The translations under genes and the position numbers were made by a program. From positions 124,001 to 188,000 of the forward strand of contig JAHLLD010000008.1 in NCBI GenBank assembly GCA_020444325.1: a stretch of DNA of 64,000 bases. Direction: 5' to 3'. The notes under the pieces are model-generated. The model worked only from the letters and a program-made list of their open reading frames with translations, did no database searches and was not told the DNA's origin. Each line of letters begins with the position of its first letter. Positions within the stretch are counted from its first letter, which is position 1. Below, one piece after another: positions 35,189 to 44,771 of the stretch. The stretch is from a bacterium. GTDB taxonomy: Bacteria > Bacteroidota > Ignavibacteria > SZUA-365.

Positions 35189-35772
35189 AACGACTTCTCG
35201 TCATAGTGCTGCTCTTGCTGTCATACAATGCATCCCACGCACAGGAATCTGGTGACGATGACTTTTCCATCGTCCTCACTGCAGGCGGTGGTCTCGCGCA
35301 TTACCTGCATGCGGTGGATATCGAAGGGGATGTACGCAAGTATGGTGCAGCGGGACATCTGCGTCTGATGTGGCATCCCGATCATCGGCTGCGCATGGGC
35401 GTGGAAACCGGATGGACGTTCTTCTATCATTATGATATCTCCGAAGTTGACACCCCCTTTGGTCCGACCAGCGCAGCACTGACACTGACTGCCGTCCCCG
35501 TTCTGCTCGTATTCTCCATGCCAGTGCACGAGGCGGTAACACTGTATGCCGGGACGGGAGGGTATATCGTGCGCTCACATGCGACGTCGTTCGACAATAC
35601 GGTGAATGTTACATCCTTCAGCCAGGGGTGGATGGCAGCGGGGAGCTGGGAACTCGGGAAGCTGGGAGGGATTGCAATCGAATCGGAGCTGACCTGGTAC
35701 GGCGCCACCGAATTCGATGACGCCGCGGTGATCCTGCAAATGCAGGCGAGTCTGCCGATTTTGCGGTGGTAA
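35185..35772 (+). CDS. Predicted outer-membrane beta-barrel protein
   Basis: 195 residues, function unknown. Signal peptide MKRLLVIVLLLLSYNASHAQ. Barrel-like strands follow: 'FSIVLTAGGGLAHYLHA', 'GHLRLMWHPDHRLRMGVETG', 'AALTLTAVPVLLVFSM', 'VTLYAGTGGYIVRSH' and the final 'AVILQMQASLPILRW'. Its ATG overlaps the GDPD stop (ATGA at 35185). Only 14 bp separate its stop from the convergent xth gene, with no clear terminator. Confidence 0.7.
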   Translation: MKRLLVIVLLLLSYNASHAQESGDDDFSIVLTAGGGLAHYLHAVDIEGDVRKYGAAGHLRLMWHPDHRLRMGVETGWTFFYHYDISEVDTPFGPTSAALTLTAVPVLLVFSMPVHEAVTLYAGTGGYIVRSHATSFDNTVNVTSFSQGWMAAGSWELGKLGGIAIESELTWYGATEFDDAAVILQMQASLPILRW

Positions 35773-35786
35773 GTGCCTGCGCGGCG

Positions 35787-36551
35787 CTATTTCACATCGA
35801 GAACAACGGGTGCATGGTCCGACCCCATGACATCCATCTGTATCGATGCGTCCTTGCATTGCGGAAGGAAATCCGGCGTCACGATAAAATAGTCGATACG
35901 CCAGCCCGCATTCCGATCGCGGGCGCGTGTCCGCATGTCCCACCAGGAATAGTGGTCGGCGGCATCGGGATGGAAATGCCGGAAGGTATCAACGTAGCCG
36001 AGTTCGGTTATGCGATCGAGCCATGCCCGTTCGATGGGCATGAAGCCCGAAGTCTTCTCGTTCTGCTTGGGGTTTTTCAGATCGATCTCTTTGTGTGCGG
36101 TGTTGACATCGCCGCAGATGACCAGCGGAGTGCCGGATTTTCGTTCTTCCTCGAAGTGATCCAGGATCTGATCATAAAAATCGAGTTTGAAACGAAGACG
36201 TTCCTCACCCCGACCGCCATTGGGGAAATAAATGTTGTACAGAACGAAGTCCTTGTACGCGGTGCGCAGGACGCGTCCCTCGGTGTCCATGGGAATGATG
36301 TCCGTTCCGGAACGCACATCTTCGGGACGTGTGCGCGTGAATGTTGCGACGCCACTGTAGCCTTTGCGTTCTCCGGCATGCCAGTACGTATAGTAATCCG
36401 GTGGTGTCAGCAGAGTTTCGTCGAGCTGCTCGGGGTGCGCCTTGGTTTCCTGGACGCAGAGCACGTCAGGAGCTTCGTCCTCGAGGTAATCAAAAAAGGT
36501 TTTCTTCGCAGCGGCACGGATTCCATTGACATTCCAGGATACTAACCTCAT
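35787..36551 (-). CDS. xth: Exodeoxyribonuclease III (AP endonuclease)
   Basis: Base-excision-repair nuclease cutting at abasic sites. 254 residues, normal length. Family motifs: 'RLVSWNVNGIRAA' with the metal-coordinating Asn, 'PDVLCVQETKAHPEQL' with the catalytic Glu, 'LYNIYFPNGGRGEERL', 'VICGDVNTAHKEIDL' with the Asp/Asn pair, 'TFRHFHPDAADHYSWWDMRT' and the C-terminal 'GSDHAPVVLDV'. Its start overlaps the end of the HerA-like gene (ATGA at 36548-36551), tying the two together translationally. Confidence 0.95.
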   Translation of the reverse strand: MRLVSWNVNGIRAAAKKTFFDYLEDEAPDVLCVQETKAHPEQLDETLLTPPDYYTYWHAGERKGYSGVATFTRTRPEDVRSGTDIIPMDTEGRVLRTAYKDFVLYNIYFPNGGRGEERLRFKLDFYDQILDHFEEERKSGTPLVICGDVNTAHKEIDLKNPKQNEKTSGFMPIERAWLDRITELGYVDTFRHFHPDAADHYSWWDMRTRARDRNAGWRIDYFIVTPDFLPQCKDASIQMDVMGSDHAPVVLDVK

Positions 36552-39202
36552 TCATCGTCTCCTTTCTTGTCCGATGATGTGGACGAGCTCTTGCGAGAGC
36601 GTCCCGTTCCACGACGCGCTCCGCGGCGTGGCGCGCGTTTCTGCGGCTTTTTCTCAGGCTGTTTCTCCTTGTCTTCGGAGGAATCGGCATCTGCGGTCGC
36701 GCCGCTTTCATCGGTATTGCCTGCTGAGGATTGTTTGCCGGATTGGTCCTCACCCTTGTGGTTGTCAGCCTTGCTCTTTCCGGCATTGGGATCAAATTCT
36801 TCGATGGTGAGAGTGGATGAAGAGCTGCTCTTCGCCGCATCGGAGGATTTTTCACTATCCTCCTTCGCGGAACTGCTGCTGGATGCGGGCTCTTCCTTTC
36901 TGCCGGTCTTTCTGCCGCGACCACCGCGCTTCCCGCGTGTGGACTTACGTGCAGGCTTCTCTTCCTTCGCAGAATCCTTTTCACCGTCTGCATTCTTGTC
37001 CGCGGCCTTCTGCTCATCAGCTTTCTGGTCTGAGGTTTTTTCTATCTTTGCAGTACCGGCATCGCCTGATTCCGGTGCGCTGTCCTCTCCAGCTTCGTCA
37101 TCCCCGGTCTTATCTGATTCCCGGGCCTCGCTGTCTTCACTGCGGGAGTGCTTCCCGCCGCGGCGGCGGCGCGAACGCGTGGTGCTTTTTGATGAGGAGC
37201 TTTTCGCCGACGAAGAGGAGGACGTCTTCTCCTCCTGGGCATCGTCTTCTGATTGCTCAGCGTCATCCTCATGCTCATCTTCGAGGCGCTGCTTTTCCGC
37301 CTCTTCCTTCTTGCGACGTTCGGCTTCTTCCTTCTCTTTCTCTTCGCGTTTGCGACGTTCTTCGCGTTCCTTCTCCTCGCGCTTGCGGCGTTCTTCACGC
37401 TCCTGTTCCTGTCGTTTGCGGCGTTCCTCCTCCTGTGCCATGTATTCCTGGCGGCGGCGTTCCTGCTCCACCTTCATCTCGTCGAGATACTGGTGAATGT
37501 TTTCCGCGTTTTTCTGTGTGATGACGGGCAGGGGGACGCGCCGATGGTATGGCGAGTCGGATGCGGTGTAGAGGAAGTCGCCGTCCTCATACCGCACGGC
37601 CGGCTGCAGGAAGTGCTGCGAGAGATTGAGGAGGTCAGCGATACCCGCGGGCTCTTCCGCGAAGGTGATGGGACCGATGAAGTAAGTTTGAATTTTCCGC
37701 GCCAGCTGCTGATCAAGCGATGCTGCTGTTTCCAGGGTGAGGCAGAAACCGAGTCCATGCCTGCGTCCATTGGTCAGCAGCGTCTGCAGTGTGTCATTGA
37801 AACGGTCGGAGCCCGCTTCGCGCAGCCCTGCACCGTTGCGGCCGACGTATTCGTCGATATTGTTGAAGATGAACAGCACCGGGGTGCGGATCTTCAGGCG
37901 TTTCAGGCGCTCGTCGATGAGCGTCTGCGAGAGCGTGCCGATAAAGCGCAGGATGTCGGTGGTCTTCTGTCCCTGGACGACAAGGAGGCTGGACTTGTCG
38001 TCGCTGTTCAGTTGGCCGACGAGGTCCTGTATCGTCTTGCGCGTCGCGGGAGGAACATCCTTCGAATAGGTCTCGAAGACGGACTGGATTTCCGCCTTGA
38101 GATCGTACAGCGTACGGCGGGCGGCATGACTTTTTGATTCCTGGCTGAAATCGTCGATCATGTCGAGCATGTCCTTGGTATTCTTCTCCGAGAAGCGCTC
38201 TCCACGGTATGTTTCCGCAATGCCGTTCATCAGTTCGTTCATGTATTCCTCGACATCCTCCTCGAGCCCGTCGAGGATATCGACACTGATTTCCGTAATG
38301 AACTGATCGACCGTCTGCTCATTGGGACGGAAGATGGTCACGCGATTTTCACGCATCCACGTGGAAATGGGGAAACTGAAATCATGACGGCGCTGCTCGA
38401 GAACGGAGGGGAGAATCATCATATCGAGATAATCGAGTACCGCGCGCTTGTGTGCGGAACGGTCTCCGGGATTGCGCATTGCCGAGAATACACTGGCGGG
38501 GACGAATTTGTCGTTCAGACAGAGCACACTGGCGTGCGGAAAATGCGTCAGTTGTGGAGCGAGCGACAGCGTGCCATGATTGTTCACATCGCAGTACACG
38601 ACATGAACCGGTGTTTCCGACTGCTGCAACAGGGATTGAATCAGGTTGGTTGCGATCGTAGTGCGTGCACGGGGACGTGCGCTGATCACGGCTGCGTTAC
38701 CGCGCAGGAGGGCCGCAGCGTCAAGACCGACTTTCACATCAGGGTTGCTGCGGTACTTTCCGATATCCACCCTCGACCCATTCTCCTCGAGCCGGCTTTC
38801 CGGGGCGATATGATGGATGACGCTGCGGGTGATGTCGTCGTCGAGAACATGCGCCGCGCCGTCAAATGCGGGGAAAGTGTCTGCGCCCTGAATTTCCGGC
38901 CCGGTCTTGGCATTCTTGTAGCGTAGCTCCTGTCCGATCGGTGTGGACGTGCAGGTGAGGGTCACCAGGTTCTTTTTCGAAGATTTCTTTTCCTCGGGAA
39001 CGGGGAAATAATCCACGATCTGCAGGATGGTGTAGCGCTTGTCACGGGCAGCATGGAACATGTTCTCCGCGGCAATGAGGCGTCCGGGCTGGATGATGCT
39101 GATTTCATCATGGGGAACGCTGAGGGAAACCGTACAGAGAAAACGCGTCTGGCTGTTCGGGGTGAGATCCGTGACCGCACCGGAGATGCTGTTGATGAAC
39201 AT
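36548..39202 (-). CDS. HerA-like P-loop ATPase with degenerate Walker A and RG/charged tail
   Basis: 884 residues, function unknown. ATG 39202 begins a folded N-terminal region ('MFINSISGAVTDL'); open frame upstream of it is not protein-like. Residues 1-110 resemble a HAS-barrel; the ATPase core follows. The Walker A position reads 'GNAAVISARPRARTT' (168-182), lacking the GK(T/S), while a Walker B-like 'PVLFIFNNIDEYV' (441-453) and 'NGRRHGLGFCLTLETAASL' (HerA-type arginine region) remain. Residues about 577-650 form a long E/R/K coiled coil ('EERRKREEKEREERRKRE'), and 650-884 are disordered, Ser/Glu/Lys-rich with basic patches 'RSRRRRGGK', 'RGKRGGRGRKTGRK' and 'RAPRRGARRGTGRSRK' that look nucleic-acid binding. 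Lies between dnaX (67 bp) and xth (overlap). Confidence 0.75.
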   Translation of the reverse strand: MFINSISGAVTDLTPNSQTRFLCTVSLSVPHDEISIIQPGRLIAAENMFHAARDKRYTILQIVDYFPVPEEKKSSKKNLVTLTCTSTPIGQELRYKNAKTGPEIQGADTFPAFDGAAHVLDDDITRSVIHHIAPESRLEENGSRVDIGKYRSNPDVKVGLDAAALLRGNAAVISARPRARTTIATNLIQSLLQQSETPVHVVYCDVNNHGTLSLAPQLTHFPHASVLCLNDKFVPASVFSAMRNPGDRSAHKRAVLDYLDMMILPSVLEQRRHDFSFPISTWMRENRVTIFRPNEQTVDQFITEISVDILDGLEEDVEEYMNELMNGIAETYRGERFSEKNTKDMLDMIDDFSQESKSHAARRTLYDLKAEIQSVFETYSKDVPPATRKTIQDLVGQLNSDDKSSLLVVQGQKTTDILRFIGTLSQTLIDERLKRLKIRTPVLFIFNNIDEYVGRNGAGLREAGSDRFNDTLQTLLTNGRRHGLGFCLTLETAASLDQQLARKIQTYFIGPITFAEEPAGIADLLNLSQHFLQPAVRYEDGDFLYTASDSPYHRRVPLPVITQKNAENIHQYLDEMKVEQERRRQEYMAQEEERRKRQEQEREERRKREEKEREERRKREEKEKEEAERRKKEEAEKQRLEDEHEDDAEQSEDDAQEEKTSSSSSAKSSSSKSTTRSRRRRGGKHSRSEDSEARESDKTGDDEAGEDSAPESGDAGTAKIEKTSDQKADEQKAADKNADGEKDSAKEEKPARKSTRGKRGGRGRKTGRKEEPASSSSSAKEDSEKSSDAAKSSSSSTLTIEEFDPNAGKSKADNHKGEDQSGKQSSAGNTDESGATADADSSEDKEKQPEKKPQKRAPRRGARRGTGRSRKSSSTSSDKKGDDE

Positions 39203-39269
39203 GGCAATGTCTCTTGAAAAAACGTGTGTTATATCCCGGGCCGGGAAGCTGTGCTCGACTGCAGGGGCA

Positions 39270-40808
39270 TTAGTGCCGCGGCAGCAGTTCTGCGTCGAGG
39301 TTGTTGATGAGCATCTGTACGATGGGATGAGGAGGGTTTTCCGGTGAAGATGAAGGCTGTTCGCCCTGTGCCGGTTCGGCTTCTCCGGGGACGGTCGCTT
39401 TATGCGAACCGGCGGCGGAAAGCGAGGCGGAATTGAGTGCCTGGCGGAAGCGTTCTTCTGCCTGGCGCAGGGGTTCAGTCGCATTCGACTCCCGATGCGG
39501 TCGGTTCTCGGCGGCAGGTGGCGACGCGGTTGTGGGCGGAGCGGCAGCGGCAGCTGAGGGGCGCGCAGCTGCGCTGCCCTTCACCGATGCGTTGCTCTTC
39601 ACGGTGGAATGTCCCTGAGACGAATTCCCGGTTGGACTGTTTCCGGATGCGGTGCCGCCACCATGCGGCAGAGAGACGCCGCCCTGCTCGATCTGCGCCA
39701 GCAACGTGCTGATCTCGACGGTGCTGTCCATCTTGATCATGTCGATTAGCGCAATTTCGAATTTCAGGCGAGGTTGGGGACTGAACTTGATGGCCTGCAT
39801 GGTCTGCGCATTGAGTTTGAGCAGACGAAGCAGGTCGCCTTCGGTGAACTGTTCCGCATCGCTGCGATAGCGATCACGGATGTCTTCAGGGGCCTCGATA
39901 AGCCGCGTATCTCCGGTGGACCGTACCACGAGAAGATTCCGCAGGTGTTCTTCGAGACCGGCCAGAAAATCCTGAATATCGTACCCGCTCATTACAACAT
40001 CCTCGGCGAGCGCAAAGCCCTCGCGGGTGTTTTTAGTAATGATCAGATTCGTGAGTGAAAAAAAAGTGTCCTGATCAACAATATGCAGAACCTGTCGCAC
40101 GTCATCGTAACGCAGGCTGCTGCCGCTGAAGGCGACAACCTGGTCGAAGATGCTCTCCGCATCACGCATCGAACCGTCACCCTTGCGCGCGATGGCGAAA
40201 AGGGCATTTTCCTCAGCGTCGATGTTTTCGGCTGAGCAGATGCTGCGCAGTTGACCAACAATATCTTCTGTTGCTATGCGTCTGAAATCGTACCGCTGGC
40301 AGCGGGAAATGACCGTCGGAGGCATTTTATGCGGTTCCGTGGTCGCAAAAATGAACAGTGCATGTGCCGGCGGTTCCTCGAGTGTCTTCAGCAGGGCATT
40401 GAACGCCCCTTTTGTCAGCATATGCACTTCATCAATGATGTACATTTTGTACTTGTCCCTGCTCGGCGTATAACGCACGGCATCCCGGATGGTGCGCACC
40501 TGTTCCACGCCGTTGTTCGACGCGCCGTCGATTTCAATGACGTCGATGCAGCGCCCCTGCGAAATTTCCACGCAGGTATCGCAGGTATTGCAGGGCTCAC
40601 CGTCTTTTGCGTTGGGACAGTTGAGCGCCTTGGCAAAAATGCGCGCCGTGGTCGTCTTCCCCACACCTCTGGGTCCGGAGAACAGGTACGCGTGTGCAAT
40701 GCGTTCCAGCTTGATGCTGTTCAGCAGTGTATTGACGACGTGTCCCTGCGCTACGACTTCGGTGAACGTGGAAGGCCGGTATTTCCGGGCAGTTACAAGA
40801 AATGACAT
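39270..40808 (-). CDS. dnaX: DNA polymerase III subunit gamma/tau
   Basis: Clamp-loader ATPase of the replicative polymerase. 512 residues. 'RKYRPSTFTEVVAQ', Walker A 'FSGPRGVGKTTTARIFAKAL', zinc-binding cysteines in 'CPNAKDGEPCNTCDTC', Walker B/DExx 'MYIIDEVHMLTKGAFNALLK', SRC motif 'PPTVISRCQRYDF'. The C-terminal third (about 385-480) is Ala/Ser/Pro-rich linker. No slippery heptamer was noted, so no claim is made for a separate gamma form. It is first in the dnaX-HerA-like-xth run. Confidence 0.95.
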   Translation of the reverse strand: MSFLVTARKYRPSTFTEVVAQGHVVNTLLNSIKLERIAHAYLFSGPRGVGKTTTARIFAKALNCPNAKDGEPCNTCDTCVEISQGRCIDVIEIDGASNNGVEQVRTIRDAVRYTPSRDKYKMYIIDEVHMLTKGAFNALLKTLEEPPAHALFIFATTEPHKMPPTVISRCQRYDFRRIATEDIVGQLRSICSAENIDAEENALFAIARKGDGSMRDAESIFDQVVAFSGSSLRYDDVRQVLHIVDQDTFFSLTNLIITKNTREGFALAEDVVMSGYDIQDFLAGLEEHLRNLLVVRSTGDTRLIEAPEDIRDRYRSDAEQFTEGDLLRLLKLNAQTMQAIKFSPQPRLKFEIALIDMIKMDSTVEISTLLAQIEQGGVSLPHGGGTASGNSPTGNSSQGHSTVKSNASVKGSAAARPSAAAAAPPTTASPPAAENRPHRESNATEPLRQAEERFRQALNSASLSAAGSHKATVPGEAEPAQGEQPSSSPENPPHPIVQMLINNLDAELLPRH

Positions 40809-40880
40809 CGATATTTACTCGATACTTCGATTGAAAAAGTTAGGCATGCCGGGGTTCATAAGCAAACGGCAATACGGGGG

Positions 40881-43800
40881 TTAATCCGTCACCGGCAGAG
40901 TGATGATGACGGTGCTGCCCTCCCCGACGGCGCTTTCGATGCGGATTTCCCCACCTGCATCGGTTATGATTTTGCGAACGATCGCCAGTCCGAGTCCCAT
41001 GCCTTCTGTCTTTGTCGAGAAATTGGGTTCGAAAATGCGTGGGAGCAACTCCGGTGCGATACCGCTTCCCGTATCGCTGATCCGTATCGTGAGCACTGTA
41101 TCGTCTGAAATCGCCTGAATGCGGATGGATCCTTCATCCTGCATGGCCTGCACCGCGTTGCGGAGAATATTGGTCAGTGCGCGGGAGAATTCTTCCCGGT
41201 CAGCGACGATGCGGGGAAGCTGACCCTGCAGATCGAGTGTGAATTCAACGTGCTCATGGTTGTGGAAGAGGGCAACAGACTCCTGCAGCGCCTCCGAGAC
41301 GTCTATTGCACCGGTACTGCGTCGCGGCATGCGGCCGAAACGGGAGAATTCGTCGCTAATGCGCGAGAGACTGTCAATCTGGTCGATCAGTGTGCGGGTT
41401 ACTTTCTCGATGATGCTTCCGAGCTGTTCGGCACCGTCTTTCCACGCGCGGTGGAGGTGCTGGACTGCGAGCTTCATCGGCGTAAGGGGATTGCGAATCT
41501 CATGGGCAACCTGCTTGGCCATTTCCTTCCAGGCGAGCTCGCGTTCCGCCGCAGCGAGTTCTTCCTGGCTTTGCCTGAGGCGCCGCGTCATCGTATTGAA
41601 GCTGTCCATCAGATCTACGATCTCCGCCGATCCTCTCACGCTCAGCTGCCGGTCGAGATTCCCCGCAGAGATATCACGTGTGGCGCTGAGAAGTTCCTGC
41701 AAGGGACGCGAGATCTGCCTGGCGAGCGCCGTGCTGATCATGACGACGAGAACGGCGATGATCGTAATAAAGAGAAAGATCGTGGCAGATGCGCGCACGA
41801 AACCCTGCTCGACCTGGCCCTGCTGGAAGAGGGTGGGAGTGGATATTACCGCAGCCAGCTGGCCGGACTGGTCGCGCAGTGCTCGATAGCCGACATAGTA
41901 GGCGAAATCACCGATGCGTTCCGGGACGAAATAGGCGTCCTTTCCCCGCTGGACGATGTTGACATAGGCGAGAGGGTGCAGCCGGTCATTGAGTAGTCCG
42001 ACATGATACAGTTCGGGTTTGCTCGTCGCGACAAGCTCCGCATCGGCATACACATTCAAATCCCTGCCTGAACGAAAGCGAATTTCCTGACAGAGCATGT
42101 CGTCGACGAATTCCGGCGTCGCCATGATGTCGAGTGAGTCCGGAAGACGCTCGAGGATATTACTGCGCAGGACGTCAAGATCTTCCGCTACCTGCTGTTC
42201 AATTTCACGGCGCGTCTCCTCGATCACGAAATCCCTGCCGTAAAACCACACAAGGAGCAGAGGGATTGCTGCTACCGCCAGAAGGGCGAGCTGCAGCTTG
42301 CGGGCGAACGTAAAGCGCGTAAACAGCTTGCCGCGCTCCCTGAACAGTGTGATGACGAGAAGGATGAATATGCTGAAGGCGAAATAGAGTACGACGATTC
42401 GCAGCCCGCGATACACCGAGAGTATGAACACGGATTTCCCGCGCGTGATGGACAGGATATTCGCGTGCGCGTCGGGAATCGACATGAAATAACTGGCAAG
42501 CGGGATTCCGTCAACCGGCAGCGTGCTCCAGACAGTCTGCGCACTGTCGGCGAATGCCTGCGTTACTTCCGACGGGAGACCGATACTGCGCTCGAGTCTG
42601 CGGTCTGTTGTCTGGACCATGCGCCCGTTGGAAAAACGGCTGATGATGTAATCGTCTTCAGGAGCGAGACTTTCGCTCGCAGGCGCGCTGCGCAGGAGGT
42701 CTACAGATTGTCTGCGTACCTGCATCGGGTCGGGAGTTTCCAGGATGACGACAGCGAGCAGTTTTTCCCCTTCCTTCGTGTGAATATCGGTGTAGGCCTT
42801 GTAATATCGGCGTCCTCTCGTCTCATGCCAGCGATAGGTCGACTGCACGATGCCTTCTGTGCTCTCGACGGTACTCGAGAGGGTGTGCATGGAAAAGAGG
42901 AAGGGGTCATTTCCTACGGCGAAACGTGAGACCAGCGTCCGCGCCGAATCCAGCAGGAGTATGGCGGAATTGTTCTGCAGCCGGCTGAGCGGTGAACCGG
43001 ACCAGATGCGGAATGCGGCTTCGTAATCGAGCCGCCCCTCACGTGAAGGCACGGGCAGTGCCTCCAGTTCCGTCCGGGAGACATACTGCAGTGTCTGTTC
43101 GAGAAGCACCTGTGACCATCCGTCGACGGGACGCGCGAGATCGATGGCGATGGCTTCGATTTCGCTGAAACGTTTGTCCTCCATGAAATGGCCAAAGAGT
43201 CCTACTGTCAGTAATCCTCCGAGTGTCACACAAACGGTGAATGGGACAAGGAGGGAAGCGGACCTGCCGTGCAGAAGGGGAACGCGGGCGAGTTGCGGTA
43301 CGCCGAGCAGCAGCAGGCAGAGCAGATAAATCCAGAAGGGGAGCAGGACATCGCGAGTGGTAAGATGCAGCAGGAGGAGCCCGGCGATGCCGCCGGCTGT
43401 GAACAGGGCGATGCGGAGGGCTCTGCCGAGCGACTCTCCCATCGCACGTTTCAGGAACAGGTACATGCTCAGAAGCGCAAAGCCCAGTGCCAGTGAGAAC
43501 AGATATGCGTTGACGATCATGAAGAGAAACATCGGCTGGGAAAGAAGTCCGGCCACATCGTCATAGTTGAACTGCGAATCGATCACGAAGCTGCGCAGCG
43601 AGGCGGCATACCCGCGCAGCATGAAGGGGAGCAGCAGGAACATGGCCGTCCCGGCCACCCATGCGGCCAACGGCTTGAGCGGGATGTCGCGCCGATGCAG
43701 CGCGCTGCGGTACACGAACATTGCGGAAAACAGCAATGCCAGTACCGACAGCAGCAGCTCCCCCGGTGCGCTCGCGATGCCACCGCCAAAGGTGGATGCG

Positions 43801-44750
43801 AAGTACGCCGGATCGAGCATCGCCTCAGGCAACATGAATTCGGTAAATGCTGTCCAGTGCAGCAGCATACGCAGCAGCCAGATATGGATGATCGCAAGCA
43901 GGGGAGCGGCCAACGGCAGGCGCAGGTTGCCATACCACCGGAAGAGCGGGATGGTGATGACGATCAGGATGCTGAAGAAGAGAAACGCCAGCACACGGTT
44001 GAACTGTCTGCGAATTTGTCCGAGGTAGCTGGTCTGATCGGCCGCATGGAACGAAAGATACCCGAGCGTGTCACCCTCCGCCACGAATGGAATATGGCGC
44101 CGTTCTCCGTCACGCTCCTGTGATCGCGTTCGCTGGTATGTGAGATCCGCATCCAGTTCGCGGCTGAGTGCCGGAATCACCGCTTCGCTGTTGAGGAAGC
44201 GCTGGTTGATGGGGACCACGGTCGTAAGCGGAGTGCCGACACGCAGGGAACCAAGCGTGCGTCCGTGATGGTCGAGCACATGCCGTACCTGGGTCAACAG
44301 GATGTAGGGGCTGCGCTGCAGGATGGAAAATTTCGCTTCGGGCTGTGGTGTGGCCGATGCGGTCATGGGCTCGCCGGCGAACGCGATGAGCTTGCCGCTG
44401 CCGTCACGGAGTTCAAATGACCAGTCCTCTTCCGGAAATTCCGCGAGCATACGCGTCGAAGCTGCGGCCCGCGCCCTGGCGTTCTGCTGCGGGGCGAGGA
44501 GCTCAGCAGTCCCGGATTCCAGAAGACGCGCCCCGAGATCGCGCATTTCAGACAGCCGCTGATCCAGTTTCCGGGTGATCAGCGCGGACTCACCCTCGTC
44601 GACTTCAACGTGCAGCGTTTCCCAGTTTCGTTCGATGCTCTGTGTAAAATATTCCCTCGCGGCGAAGACGATGGACAGCAAAAACAGCAGGACCGCCGTG
44701 GCATACAGCCAGCGCTGTTCACGCTGCAACCATGTCAGGCGTTCGTTCAT
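40881..44750 (-). CDS. Multi-sensor NtrY-like histidine kinase, 1289 residues
   Basis: Membrane sensor kinase with unknown signal and no response regulator nearby. Order: membrane helix (about 14-31); first extracytoplasmic region (about 32-240) with 'PYILLTQVRHVLDHHGRTLG'; a block of about eight membrane helices ('VLAFLFFSILIVITIPLF' through 'VCVTLGGLLTVGLFGHF'); second extracytoplasmic region of about 220 residues; two more helices; third, cache-like region ('RDLNVYADAELVATSKPEL'); helix 'IFLFITIIAVLVVMIS'; HAMP ('RQISRPLQELLSATRDISAG'); HisKA with 'KQVAHEIRNPLTPMKLAVQH'; HATPase_c with N box 'LTNILRNAVQAMQ' and G boxes 'DTGSGIAPELLPRIFEP' and 'KTEGMGLGLAIVRKI'. All catalytic motifs are intact. 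It starts 21 bp after the DUF4783 gene. Confidence 0.92.
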   Translation of the reverse strand: MNERLTWLQREQRWLYATAVLLFLLSIVFAAREYFTQSIERNWETLHVEVDEGESALITRKLDQRLSEMRDLGARLLESGTAELLAPQQNARARAAASTRMLAEFPEEDWSFELRDGSGKLIAFAGEPMTASATPQPEAKFSILQRSPYILLTQVRHVLDHHGRTLGSLRVGTPLTTVVPINQRFLNSEAVIPALSRELDADLTYQRTRSQERDGERRHIPFVAEGDTLGYLSFHAADQTSYLGQIRRQFNRVLAFLFFSILIVITIPLFRWYGNLRLPLAAPLLAIIHIWLLRMLLHWTAFTEFMLPEAMLDPAYFASTFGGGIASAPGELLLSVLALLFSAMFVYRSALHRRDIPLKPLAAWVAGTAMFLLLPFMLRGYAASLRSFVIDSQFNYDDVAGLLSQPMFLFMIVNAYLFSLALGFALLSMYLFLKRAMGESLGRALRIALFTAGGIAGLLLLHLTTRDVLLPFWIYLLCLLLLGVPQLARVPLLHGRSASLLVPFTVCVTLGGLLTVGLFGHFMEDKRFSEIEAIAIDLARPVDGWSQVLLEQTLQYVSRTELEALPVPSREGRLDYEAAFRIWSGSPLSRLQNNSAILLLDSARTLVSRFAVGNDPFLFSMHTLSSTVESTEGIVQSTYRWHETRGRRYYKAYTDIHTKEGEKLLAVVILETPDPMQVRRQSVDLLRSAPASESLAPEDDYIISRFSNGRMVQTTDRRLERSIGLPSEVTQAFADSAQTVWSTLPVDGIPLASYFMSIPDAHANILSITRGKSVFILSVYRGLRIVVLYFAFSIFILLVITLFRERGKLFTRFTFARKLQLALLAVAAIPLLLVWFYGRDFVIEETRREIEQQVAEDLDVLRSNILERLPDSLDIMATPEFVDDMLCQEIRFRSGRDLNVYADAELVATSKPELYHVGLLNDRLHPLAYVNIVQRGKDAYFVPERIGDFAYYVGYRALRDQSGQLAAVISTPTLFQQGQVEQGFVRASATIFLFITIIAVLVVMISTALARQISRPLQELLSATRDISAGNLDRQLSVRGSAEIVDLMDSFNTMTRRLRQSQEELAAAERELAWKEMAKQVAHEIRNPLTPMKLAVQHLHRAWKDGAEQLGSIIEKVTRTLIDQIDSLSRISDEFSRFGRMPRRSTGAIDVSEALQESVALFHNHEHVEFTLDLQGQLPRIVADREEFSRALTNILRNAVQAMQDEGSIRIQAISDDTVLTIRISDTGSGIAPELLPRIFEPNFSTKTEGMGLGLAIVRKIITDAGGEIRIESAVGEGSTVIITLPVTD

Positions 44751-44771
44751 GAAGCCGCGTATCCTTGCCGA

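Noticed and set aside
39270-40808. Programmed frameshift in dnaX
   Set aside because: No A/T slippery heptamer with a downstream stem-loop was noticed; the frame runs to a normal full-length tau-like end.
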